A program made the translations under genes and the position numbers. A stretch of 64,000 nucleotides of DNA from Henricia sp. BOLD:AAB3569 (Eukaryota; Echinodermata; Asteroidea; Spinulosida; Echinasteridae): NCBI GenBank assembly GCA_037783545.1, contig JBBELK010001259.1, forward strand, positions 124,001 to 188,000. Reading direction: 5' to 3'. Each line of letters begins with the position of its first letter. Positions within the stretch are counted from its first letter, which is position 1. Positions 18,536 to 31,580 of the stretch are shown piece by piece. The notes under the pieces were generated by a model. It had not been told where the DNA came from. It saw only the letters and a list, made by a program, of their open reading frames with translations, and ran no database searches.

Positions 18536-21500
18536 AGCATGCGCACGAGTCAGGAGTACACCAAAGAGGTGTGTACAGACAGCCACGGGTTGCGTGAGCA
18601 GTCAGGAAGCTCCAACCCAGTTTTCCCTAAACTTTGAAATTTCTCTGCCATTTCCCGGCGAAAGTCTGTCATTTTTTTAGAACAAGTGCGCAATATAGAG
18701 TGTTTGGAGCATGCAAAATTTGAAGTTCGTCGGAAAATTTTTCGACCTCCGAATTTGCCGACGTTTGAACCACACTTTGACCAAATTGCCGTGCCAAACT
18801 GGGGTGCGTCAACGACAGTCCGAAGGACTGAGCATGCGCACGAGTCAGGAGTACAACAAAGAGGTGTGTACAGACAGCCACGGGTTGCGTGAGCAGTCAG
18901 GAAGCTCCAACCCAGTTTTCCCTAAACTTTGAAATTTCTCTGCCATTTTCCGGCGAAAGTCTGTCATTTTTTTAGGACAAGTGCGCAATATAGAGTGTTT
19001 GGAGCATGCAAAATTTGAAGTTCGTCGGAAAATTTTTCGACCTCCGAATTTGCCGACGTTTGAACCACACTTTGACCAAATTGCCGTGCCAAACTGGGGT
19101 GCGTCAACAACAGTCCGAAGGACTGAGCATGCGCACGAGTCAGGAGTACACCAAAGAGGTGTGTACAGACAGCCACGGGTTGCGTGAGCAGTCAGGAAGC
19201 TCCAACCCAGTTTTCCCTAAACTTTGAAATTTCTCTGCCATTTCCCGGCGAAAGTCTGTCAATTTTTTAGGACTAGTGCGCAATATAGAGTGTTTGGAGC
19301 ATGCAAAATTTGAAGTTCGTCGGAAAATTTTTCGACCTCCAAATTTGCCGACGTTTGAACCACACTTTGACCAAATTGCCGTGCAAAACTGGGGTGCGTC
19401 AACGACAGTCCGAAGGACTGAGCATGCGCACGAGTCAGGAGTACACCAAAGAGGTGTGTACAGACAGCCACGGGTTGCGTGAGCAGTCAGGAAGCTCCAA
19501 CCCAGTTTTCCCTAAACTTTGAAATTTCTCTGCCATTTCCCGGCGAAAGTCTGTCAATTTTTTAGGACAAGTGCGCAATATAGAGTGTTTGGAGCATGCA
19601 AAATTTGAAGTTCGTCGGAAAATTTTTCGACCTCCAAATTTTCCGACGTTTGAACCACACTTTGACCAAAATGCCGTGCCAAACTGGGGTGCGTCAACGA
19701 CAGTCCGAAGGACTGAGCATGCGCACGAGTCAGGAGTACACCAAAGAGGTGTGTACAGACAGCCACGGGTTGCGTGAGCAGTCAGGAAGCTCCAACCCAG
19801 TTTTCCCTAAACTTTGAAATTTCTCTGCCATTTCCCGGCGAAAGTCTGTCAATTTTTTAGGACAAGTGCGCAATATAGAGTGTTTGGAGCATGCAAAATT
19901 TGAAGTTCGTCGGAAAATTTTTCGACCTCCAAATTTGCCGACGTTTGAACCACACTTTGACCAAATTGCCGTGCCAAACTGGGGTGCGTCAACGACAGTC
20001 CGAAGGACTGAGCAGCATGCGCACGAGTCAGGAGTACACCAAAGAGGTGTGTACAGACAGCCACGGGTTGCGTGAGCAGTCAGGAAGCTCCAACCCAGTT
20101 TTCCCTAAACTTTGAAATTTCTCTGCCATTTTCCGGCGAAAGTCTGTCATTTTTTTAGGACAAGTGCGCAATATAGAGTGTTTGGAGCATGCAAAATTTG
20201 AAGTTCGTCGGAAAATTTTTCGACCTCCGAATTTGCCGACGTTTGAACCACACTTTGACCAAATTGCCGTGCCAAACTGGGGTGCGTCAACGACAGTCCG
20301 AAGGACTGAGCATGCGCACGAGTCAGGAGTACACCAAAGAGGTGTGTACAGACAGCCACGGGTTGCGTGAGCAGTCAGGAAGCTCCAACCCAGTTTTCCC
20401 TAAACTTTGAAATTTCTCTGCCATTTCCCGGCGAAAGTCTGTCATTTTTTTAGGACAAGTGCGCAATATAGAGTGTTTGGAGCATGCAAAATTTGAAGTT
20501 CGTCGGAAAATTTTTCGACCTCCGAATTTGCCGACGTTTGAACCACACTTTGACCAAATTGCCGTGCCAAACTGGGGTGCGTCAACGACAGTCCGAAGGA
20601 CTGAGCATGCGCACGAGTCAGGAGTACACCAAAGAGGTGTGTACAGACAGCCACGGGTTGCGTGAACAGTCAGGAAGCTCCAACCCAGTTTTCCCTAAAC
20701 TTTGAAATTTCTCTGCCATTTCCCGGCGAAAGTCTGTCAATTTTTTAGGACTAGTGCGCAATATAGAGTGTTTGGAGCATGCAAAATTTGAAGTTCGTCG
20801 GAAAATTTTTCGACCTCCAAATTTGCCGACGTTTGAACCACACTTTGACCAAATTGCCGTGCAAAACTGGGGTGCGTCAACGACAGTCCGAAGGACTGAG
20901 CATACGCACGAGTCAGGAGTACACCAAAGAGTTGTGTACAGACAGCCACGGGTTGCGTGAGCAGTCAGGAAGCTTCAACCCAGTTTTCCCTAAACTTTGA
21001 AATTTCTCTGCCATTTCCCGGCGAATGTCTGTCAATTTTTTTAGGACAAGTGCGCAATATAGAGTGTTTGGAGCATGCAAAATTTTTCGACTTCCAAATT
21101 TGCCGACGTTTGAACCACACTTTGACCAAATTGCCGTGCCAAACTGGGGTGCGTCAACGACAGTCCGAAGGACTGAGCATGCGCACGAGTCAGGAGTACA
21201 CCAAAGAGGTGTGTACAGACAGCCACGGGTTGCGTGAGCAGTCAGGAAGCTCCAACCCAGTTTTCCCTAAACTTTGAAATTTCTCTGCCATTTCCCGGCG
21301 AAAGTCTGTCAATTTTTTAGGACAAGTGCGCAATATAGAGTGTTTGGAGCATGCAAAATTTGAAGTTCGTCGGGAAATTTTTCGACCTCCAAATTTGCCG
21401 ACGTTTGAACCACACTTTGACCAAATTGCCGTGCCAAACTGGGGTGCGTCAACGACAGTCCGAAGGACTGAGCATGCGCACGAGTCAGGAGTACACCAAA

Positions 21501-22489
21501 GAGGTGTGTACAGACAGCCACGGGTTGCGTGAGCAGTCAGGAAGCTCCAACCCAGTTTTCCCTAAACTTTGAAATTTCTCTGCCATTTCCCGGCGAAAGT
21601 CTGTCAATTTTTTAGGACAAGTGCGCAATATAGAGTGTTTGGAGCATGCAAAATTTGAAGTTCGTCGGAAAATTTGTCGACCTCCAAATTTGCCGACGTT
21701 TGAACCACACTTTGACCAAATTGCCGTGCCAAACTGGGGTGCGTCAACGACAGTCCGAAGGACTGAGCAGCATGCGCACGAGTCAGGAGTACACCAAAGA
21801 GGTGTGTACAGACAGCCACGGGTTGCGTGAGCAGTCAGGAAGCTCCAACCCAGTTTTCCCTAAACTTTGAAATTTCTCTGCCATTTTCCGGCGAAAGTCT
21901 GTCATGTTTTTTAGGACAAGTGCGCAATATAGAGTGTTTGGAGCATGCAACATTTGAAGTTCGTCGGAAAATTTTTCGACCTCCGAATTTGCCGACGTTT
22001 GAACCACACTTTGACCAAATTGCCGTGCCAAACTGGGCTGCGTCAACGACAGTCCGAAGGACTGAGCATGCGCACGAGTCAGGAGTACACCAAAGAGGTG
22101 TGTACAGACAGCCACGGGTTGCGTGAGCAGTCAGGAAGCTCCAACCCAGTTTTCCCTAAACTTTGAAATTTCTCTGCCATTTCCCGGCGAAAGTCTGTCA
22201 ATTTTTTAGGACTAGTGCGCAATATAGAGTGTTTGGAGCATGCAAAATTTGAAGTTCGTCGGAAAATTTTTCGACCTCCAAATTTGCCGACGTTTGAACC
22301 ACACTTTGACCAAATTGCCGTGCCAAACTGGGGTGCGTCAACGACAGTCCGAAGGACTGAGCATGCGCACGAGTCAGGAGTACACCAAAGAGGTGTGTAC
22401 AGACAGCCACGGGTTGCGTGAGCAGTCAGGAAACTCCAACCCAGTTTTCCCTAAACTTTGAAATTTCTCTGCCATTTCCCGGCGAAAGT

Positions 22490-25400
22490 CTGTCAATTTT
22501 TTAGGACTAGTGCGCAATATAGAGTGTTTGGAGCATGCAAAATTTGAAGTTCGTCGGAAAATTTTTCGACCTCCAAATTTGCCGACGTTTGAACCACACT
22601 TTGACCAAATTGCCGTGCAAAACTGGGGTGCGTCAACGACAGTCCGAAGGACTGAGCATGCGCACGAGTCAGGAGTACACCAAAGAGTTGTGTACAGACA
22701 GCCACGGGTTGCGTGAGCAGTCAGGAAGCTCCAACCCAGTTTTCCCTAAACTTTGAAATTTCTCTGCCATTTCCCGGCGAAAGTCTGTCAATTTTTTAGG
22801 ACTAGTGCGCAATATAGAGTGTTTGGAGCATGCAAAATTTGAAGTTCGTCGGAAAATTTTTCGACCTCCAAATTTGCCGACGTTTGAACCACACTTTGAC
22901 CAAATTGCCGTGCAAAACTGGGGTGCGTCAACGACAGTCCGAAGGACTGAGCATGCGCACGAGTCAGGAGTACACCAAAGAGTTGTGTACAGACAGCCAC
23001 GGGTTGCGTGAGCAGTCAGGAAGCTTCAACCCAGTTTTCCCTAAACTTTGAAATTTCTCTGCCATTTCCCGGCGAAAGTCTGTCAATTTTTTAGGACAAG
23101 TGCGCAATATAGAGTGTTTGGAGCATGCAAAATTTTTCGACTTCCAAATTTGCCGACGTTTGAACCACACTTTGACCAAATTGCCGTGCCAAACTGGGCT
23201 GCGTCAACGACAGTCCGAAGGACTGAGCATGCGCACGAGTCAGGAGTACACCAAAGAGGTGTGTACAGACAGCCACGGGTTGCGTGAGCAGTCAGGAAGC
23301 TCCAACCCAGTTTTCCCTAAACTTTGAAATTTCTCTGCCATTTCCCGGCGAAAGTCTGTCATTTTTTTAGGACAAGTGCGCAATATAGAGTGTTCGGAGC
23401 ATGCAAAATTTGAAGTTCGTCGGAAAATTTTTCGACCTCCGAATTTGCCGACGTTTGAACCACACTTTGACCAAATTGCCGTGCCAAACTGGGGTGCGTC
23501 AACGACAGTCCGAAGGACTGAGCATGCGCACGAGTCAGGAGTACAACAAAGAGGTGTGTACAGACAGCCACGGGTTGCGTGAGCAGTCAGGAAGCTCCAA
23601 CCCAGTTTTCCCTAAACTTTGAAATTTCTCTGCCATTTTCCGGCGAAAGTCTGTCATTTTTTTTAGCACAAGTGCGCAATATAGAGTGTTTGGAGCATGC
23701 AAAATTTGAAGTTCGTCGGAAAATTTTTCGACCTCCGAATTTGCCGACGTTTGAACCACACTTTGACCAAATTGCCGTGCCAAACTGGGGTGCGTCAACG
23801 ACAGTCCGAAGGACTGAGCATGCGCACGAGTCAGGAGTACACCAAAGAGGTGTGTACAGACAGCCACGGGTTGCGTGAGCAGTCAGGAAGCTCCAACCCA
23901 GTTTTCCCTAAACTTTGAAATTTCTCTGCCATTTCCCGGCGAAAGTCTGTCAATTTTTTAGGACAAGTGCGCAATATAGAGTGTTTGGAGCATGCAAAAT
24001 TTGAAGTTCGTCGGAAAATTTTTCGACCTCCAAATTTGCCGACGTTTGAACCACACTTTGACCAAATTGCCGTGCCAAACTGGGGTGCGTCAACGACAGT
24101 CCGAAGGACTGAGCAGCATGCGCACGAGTCAGGAGTACACCAAAGAGGTGTGTACAGACAGCCACGGGTTGCGTGAGCAGTCAGGAAGCTCCAACCCAGT
24201 TTTCCCTAAACTTTGAAATTTCTCTGCCATTTTCCGGCGAAAGTCTGTCATTTTTTTAGGACAAGTGCGCAATATAGAGTGTTTGGAGCATGCAAAATTT
24301 GAAGTTCGTCGGAAAATTTTTCGACCTCCGAATTTGCCGACGTTTGAACCACACTTTGACCAAATTGCCGTGCCAAACTGGGGTGCGTCAACGACAGTCC
24401 GAAGGACTGAGCATGCGCACGAGTCAGGAGTACACCAAAGAGGTGTGTACAGACAGCCACGGGTTGCGTGAGCAGTCAGGAAGCTCCAACCCAGTTTTCC
24501 CTAAACTTTGAAAATTCTCTGCCATTTCCCGGCGAAAGTCTGTCATTTTTTTAGGACAAGTGCGCAATATAGAGTGTTTGGAGCATGCAAAATTTGAAGT
24601 TCGTCGGAAAATTTTTCGACCTCCGAATTTGCCGACGTTTGAACCACACTTTGACCAAATTGCCGTGCCAAACTGGGGTGCGTCAACGACGGTCCGAAGG
24701 ACTGAGCATGCGCACGAGTCAGGAGTACAACAAAGAGGTGTGTACAGACAGCCACGGGTTGCGTGAGCAGTCAGGAAGCTCCAACCCAGTTTTCCCTAAA
24801 CTTTGAAATTTCTCTGCCATTTTCCGGCGAAAGTCTGTCATTTTTTTTAGCACAAGTGCGCAATATAGAGTGTTTGGAGCATGCAAAATTTGAAGTTCGT
24901 CGGAAATTTTTTCGACCTCCGAATTTGCCGACGTTTGAACCACACTTTGACCAAATTGCCGTGCCAAACTGGGGTGCGTCAACGACAGTCCGAAGGACTG
25001 AGCATGCGCACGAGTCAGGAGTACACCAAAGAGGTGTGTACAGACAGCCACGGGTTGCGTGAACAGTCAGGAAGCTCCAACCCAGTTTTCCCTAAACTTT
25101 GAAATTTCTCTGCCATTTCCCGGCGAAAGTCTGTCAATTTTTTAGGACTAGTGCGCAATATAGAGTGTTTGGAGCATGCAAAATTTGAAGTACGTCGGAA
25201 AATTTTTCGACCTCCAAATTTGCCGACGTTTGAACCACACTTTGACCAAATTGCCGTGCAAAACTGGGGTGCGTCAACGACAGTCCGAAGGACTGAGCAT
25301 ACGCACGAGTCAGGAGTACACCAAAGAGTTGTGTACAGACAGCCACGGGTTGCGTGAGCAGTCAGGAAGCTTCAACCCAGTTTTCCCTAAACTTTGAAAT

Positions 25401-28400
25401 TTCTCTGCCATTTCCCGGCGAATGTCTGTCAATTTTTTAGGACAAGTGCGCAATATAGAGTGTTTGGAGCATGCAAAATTTTTCGACTTCCAAATTTGCC
25501 GACGTTTGAACCACACTTTGACCAAATTGCCGTGCCAAACTGGGGTGCGTCAACGACAGTCCGAAGGACTGAGCATGCGCACGAGTCAGGAGTACACCAA
25601 AGAGGTGTGTACAGACAGCCACGGGTTGCGTGAGCAGTCAGGAAGCTCCAACCCAGTTTTCCCTAAACTTTGAAATTTCTCTGCCATTTCCCGGCGAAAG
25701 TCTGTCAATTTTTTAGGACAAGTGCGCAATATAGAGTGTTTGGAGCATGCAAAATTTGAAGTTCGTCGGGAAATTTTTCGACCTCCAAATTTGCCGACGT
25801 TTGAACCACACTTTGACCAAATTGCCGTGCCAAACTGGGGTGCGTCAACGACAGTCCGAAGGACTGAGCATGCGCACGAGTCAGGAGTACACCAAAGAGG
25901 TGTGTACAGACAGCCACGGGTTGCGTGAGCAGTCAGGAAGCTCCAACCCAGTTTTCCCTAAACTTTGAAATTTCTCTGCCATTTCCCGGCGAAAGTCTGT
26001 CAATTTTTTAGGACAAGTGCGCAATATAGAGTGTTTGGAGCATGCAAAATTTGAAGTTCGTCGGAAAATTTGTCGACCTCCAAATTTGCCGACGTTTGAA
26101 CCACACTTTGACCAAATTGCCGTGCCAAACTGGGGTGCGTCAACGACAGTCCGAAGGACTGAGCAGCATGCGCACGAGTCAGGAGTACACCAAAGAGGTG
26201 TGTACAGACAGCCACGGGTTGCGTGAGCAGTCAGGAAGCTCCAACCCAGTTTTCCCTAAACTTTGAAATTTCTCTGCCATTTTCCGGCGAAAGTCTGTCA
26301 TGTTTTTTAGGACAAGTGCGCAATATAGAGTGTTTGGAGCATGCAACATTTGAAGTTCGTCGGAAAAATTTTCGACCTCCGAATTTGCCGACGTTTGAAC
26401 CACACTTTGACCAAATTGCCGTGCCAAACTGGGCTGCGTCAACGACAGTCCGAAGGACTGAGCATGCGCACGAGTCAGGAGTACACCAAAGAGGTGTGTA
26501 CAGACAGCCACGGGTTGCGTGAGCAGTCAGGAAGCTCCAACCCAGTTTTCCCTAAACTTTGAAATTTCTCTGCCATTTTCCGGCGAAAGTCTGTCATTTT
26601 TTTTAGCACAAGTGCGCAATATAGAGTGTTTGGAGCATGCAAAATTTGAAGTTCGTCGGAAATTTTTTCGACCTCCGAATTTGCCGACGTTTGAACCACA
26701 CTTTGACCAAATTGCCGTGCCAAACTGGGGTGCGTCAACGACAGTCCGAAGGACTGAGCATGCGCACGAGTCAGGAGTACACCAAAGAGGTGTGTACAGA
26801 CAGCCACGGGTTGCGTGAACAGTCAGGAAGCTCCAACCCAGTTTTCCCTAAACTTTGAAATTTCTCTGCCATTTCCCGGCGAAAGTCTGTCAATTTTTTA
26901 GGACTAGTGCGCAATATAGAGTGTTTGGAGCATGCAAAATTTGAAGTACGTCGGAAAATTTTTCGACCTCCAAATTTGCCGACGTTTGAACCACACTTTG
27001 ACCAAATTGCCGTGCAAAACTGGGGTGCGTCAACGACAGTCCGAAGGACTGAGCATACGCACGAGTCAGGAGTACACCAAAGAGTTGTGTACAGACAGCC
27101 ACGGGTTGCGTGAGCAGTCAGGAAGCTTCAACCCAGTTTTCCCTAAACTTTGAAATTTCTCTGCCATTTCCCGGCGAATGTCTGTCAATTTTTTAGGACA
27201 AGTGCGCAATATAGAGTGTTTGGAGCATGCAAAATTTTTCGACTTCCAAATTTGCCGACGTTTGAACCACACTTTGACCAAATTGCCGTGCCAAACTGGG
27301 GTGCGTCAACGACAGTCCGAAGGACTGAGCATGCGCACGAGTCAGGAGTACACCAAAGAGGTGTGTACAGACAGCCACGGGTTGCGTGAGCAGTCAGGAA
27401 GCTCCAACCCAGTTTTCCCTAAACTTTGAAATTTCTCTGCCATTTCCCGGCGAAAGTCTGTCAATTTTTTAGGACAAGTGCGCAATATAGAGTGTTTGGA
27501 GCATGCAAAATTTGAAGTTCGTCGGGAAATTTTTCGACCTCCAAATTTGCCGACGTTTGAACCACACTTTGACCAAATTGCCGTGCCAAACTGGGGTGCG
27601 TCAACGACAGTCCGAAGGACTGAGCATGCGCACGAGTCAGGAGTACACCAAAGAGGTGTGTACAGACAGCCACGGGTTGCGTGAGCAGTCAGGAAGCTCC
27701 AACCCAGTTTTCCCTAAACTTTGAAATTTCTCTGCCATTTCCCGGCGAAAGTCTGTCAATTTTTTAGGACAAGTGCGCAATATAGAGTGTTTGGAGCATG
27801 CAAAATTTGAAGTTCGTCGGAAAATTTGTCGACCTCCAAATTTGCCGACGTTTGAACCACACTTTGACCAAATTGCCGTGCCAAACTGGGGTGCGTCAAC
27901 GACAGTCCGAAGGACTGAGCAGCATGCGCACGAGTCAGGAGTACACCAAAGAGGTGTGTACAGACAGCCACGGGTTGCGTGAGCAGTCAGGAAGCTCCAA
28001 CCCAGTTTTCCCTAAACTTTGAAATTTCTCTGCCATTTTCCGGCGAAAGTCTGTCATGTTTTTTAGGACAAGTGCGCAATATAGAGTGTTTGGAGCATGC
28101 AACATTTGAAGTTCGTCGGAAAAATTTTCGACCTCCGAATTTGCCGACGTTTGAACCACACTTTGACCAAATTGCCGTGCCAAACTGGGCTGCGTCAACG
28201 ACAGTCCGAAGGACTGAGCATGCGCACGAGTCAGGAGTACACCAAAGAGGTGTGTACAGACAGCCACGGGTTGCGTGAGCAGTCAGGAAGCTCCAACCCA
28301 GTTTTCCCTAAACTTTGAAATTTCTCTGCCATTTCCCGGCGAAAGTCTGTCAATTTTTTAGGACTAGTGCGCAATATAGAGTGTTTGGAGCATGCAAAAT

Positions 28401-31400
28401 TTGAAGTTCGTCGGAAAATTTTTCGACCTCCAAATTTGCCGACGTTTGAACCACACTTTGACCAAATTGCCGTGCAAAACTGGGGTGCGTCAACGACAGT
28501 CCGAAGGACTGAGCATGCGCACGAGTCAGAAGTACACCAAAGAGTTGTGTACAGACAGCCACGGGTTGCGTGAGCAGTCAGGAAGCTCCAACCCAGTTTT
28601 CCCTAAACTTTGAAATTTCTCTGCCATTTCCCGGCGAAAGTCTGTCATTTTTTTAGGACAAGTGCGCAATATAGAGTGTTTGGAGCATGCAAAATTTGAA
28701 GTTCGTCGGAAAATTTTTCGACCTCCGAATTTGCCGACGTTTGAACCACACTTTGACCAAATTGCCGTGCCAAACTGGGGTGCGTCAACGACAGTCCGAA
28801 GGACTGAGCATGCGCACGAGTCAGGAGTACACCAAAGAGGTGTGTACAGACAGCCACGGGTTGCGTGAGCAGTCAGGAAACTCCAACCCAGTTTTCCCTA
28901 AACTTTGAAATTTCTCTGCCATTTCCCGGCGAAAGTCTGTCAATTTTTTAGGACTAGTGCGCAATATAGAGTGTTTGGAGCATGCAAAATTTGAAGTTCG
29001 TCGGAAAATTTTTCGACCTCCAAATTTGCCGACGTTTGAACCACACTTTGACCAAATTGCCGTGCAAAACTGGGGTGCGTCAACGACAGTCCGAAGGACT
29101 GAGCATGCGCACGAGTCAGGAGTACACCAAAGAGTTGTGTACAGACAGCCACGGGTTGCGTGAGCAGTCAGGAAGCTCCAACCCAGTTTTCCCTAAACTT
29201 TGAAATTTCTCTGCCATTTCCCGGCGAAAGTCTGTCAATTTTTTAGGACTAGTGCGCAATATAGAGTGTTTGGAGCATGCAAAATTTGAAGTTCGTCGGA
29301 AAATTTTTCGACCTCCAAATTTGCCGACGTTTGAACCACACTTTGACCAAATTGCCGTGCGAAACTGGGGTGCGTCAACGACAGTCCGAAGGACTGAGCA
29401 TGCGCACGAGTCAGGAGTACACCAAAGAGTTGTGTACAGACAGCCACGGGTTGCGTGAGCAGTCAGGAAGCTTCAACCCAGTTTTCCCTAAACTTTGAAA
29501 TTTCTCTGCCATTTCCCGGCGAAAGTCTGTCAATTTTTTAGGACAAGTGCGCAATATAGAGTGTTTGGAGCATGCAAAATTTTTCGACTTCCAAATTTGC
29601 CGACGTTTGAACCACACTTTGACCAAATTGCCGTGCCAAACTGGGGTGCGTCAACGACAGTCCGAAGGACTGAGCATGCGCACGAGTCAGGAGTACACCA
29701 AAGAGGTGTGTACAGACAGCCACGGGTTGCGTGAGCAGTCAGGAAGCTCCAACCCAGTTTTCCCTAAACTTTGAAATTTCTCTGCCATTTCCCGGCGAAA
29801 GTCTGTCATTTTTTTAGGACAAGTGCGCAATATAGAGTGTTCGGAGCATGCAAAATTTGAAGTTCGTCGGAAAATTTTTCGACCTCCGAATTTGCCGACG
29901 TTTGAACCACACTTTGACCAAATTGCCGTGCCAAACTGGGGTGCGTCAACGACAGTCCGAAGGACTGAGCATGCGCACGAGTCAGGAGTACAACAAAGAG
30001 GTGTGTACAGACAGCCACGGGTTGCGTGAGCAGTCAGGAAGCTCCAACCCAGTTTTCCCTAAACTTTGAAATTTCTCTGCCATTTTCCGGCGAAAGTCTG
30101 TCATTTTTTTTAGCACAAGTGCGCAATATAGAGTGTTTGGAGCATGCAAAATTTGAAGTTCGTCGGAAAATTTTTCGACCTCCGAATTTGCCGACGTTTG
30201 AACCACACTTTGACCAAATTGCCGTGCCAAACTGGGGTGCGTCAACGACAGTCCGAAGGACTGAGCATGCGCACGAGTCAGGAGTACACCAAAGAGGTGT
30301 GTACAGACAGCCACGGGTTGCGTGAGCAGTCAGGAAGCTCCAACCCAGTTTTCCCTAAACTTTGAAATTTCTCTGCCATTTCCCGGCGAAAGTCTGTCAA
30401 TTTTTTAGGACAAGTGCGCAATATAGAGTGTTTGGAGCATGCAAAATTTGAAGTTCGTCGGAAAATTTTTCGACCTCCAAATTTGCCGACGTTTGAACCA
30501 CACTTTGACCAAATTGCCGTGCCAAACTGGGGTGCGTCAACGACAGTCCGAAGGACTGAGCAGCATGCGCACGAGTCAGGAGTACACCAAAGAGGTGTGT
30601 ACAGACAGCCACGGGTTGCGTGAGCAGTCAGGAAGCTCCAACCCAGTTTTCCCTAAACTTTGAAATTTCTCTGCCATTTTCCGGCGAAAGTCTGTCATTT
30701 TTTTAGGACAAGTGCGCAATATAGAGTGTTTGGAGCATGCAAAATTTGAAGTTCGTCGGAAAATTTTTCGACCTCCGAATTTGCCGACGTTTGAACCACA
30801 CTTTGACCAAATTGCCGTGCCAAACTGGGGTGCGTCAACGACAGTCCGAAGGACTGAGCATGCGCACGAGTCAGGAGTACACCAAAGAGGTGTGTACAGA
30901 CAGCCACGGGTTGCGTGAGCAGTCAGGAAGCTCCAACCCAGTTTTCCCTAAACTTTGAAAATTCTCTGCCATTTCCCGGCGAAAGTCTGTCATTTTTTTA
31001 GGACAAGTGCGCAATATAGAGTGTTTGGAGCATGCAAAATTTGAAGTTCGTCGGAAAATTTTTCGACCTCCGAATTTGCCGACGTTTGAACCACACTTTG
31101 ACCAAATTGCCTTGCCAAACTGGGGTGCGTCAACGACGGTCCGAAGGACTGAGCATGCGCACGAGTCAGGAGTACAACAAAGAGGTGTGTACAGACAGCC
31201 ACGGGTTGCGTGAGCAGTCAGGAAGCTCCAACCCAGTTTTCCCTAAACTTTGAAATTTCTCTGCCATTTTCCGGCGAAAGTCTGTCATTTTTTTTAGCAC
31301 AAGTGCGCAATATAGAGTGTTTGGAGCATGCAAAATTTGAAGTTCGTCGGAAATTTTTTCGACCTCCGAATTTGCCGACGTTTGAACCACACTTTGACCA

Positions 31401-31580
31401 AATTGCCGTGCCAAACTGGGGTGCGTCAACGACAGTCCGAAGGACTGAGCATGCGCACGAGTCAGGAGTACACCAAAGAGGTGTGTACAGACAGCCACGG
31501 GTTGCGTGAACAGTCAGGAAGCTCCAACCCAGTTTTCCCTAAACTTTGAAATTTCTCTGCCATTTCCCGGCGAAAGTCTG
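22490..31580. repeat. Higher-order duplication, 6,447-bp offset
   Basis: Diagnostic unit variants at about 22493-25130 recur in the same order 6,447 bp later (about 28940-31577). These include the 276-bp unit at 23052-23327 (recurring at 29499-29774), the 'gtgttcggagc' unit, the 298-bp unit and the 'cgacggtccgaag' unit. A few substitutions distinguish the copies, such as 'gccgtgcc' versus 'gccttgcc' near 24661/31109. Confidence 0.8.
24760..28290. repeat. Tandem duplication of a 1,756-bp six-unit block
   Basis: A block of six B2 units of 295, 276, 295, 298, 296 and 296 bp (total 1,756) occurs twice in tandem, for example 25134-26889 and 26890-28645. The match breaks down near both ends. Shared private variants include 'gaagtacgtcgg' (25187, 26943), 'aatttgtcgacc' (26068, 27824) and 'ggaaaaattttcg' (26361, 28117). 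Confidence 0.85.
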
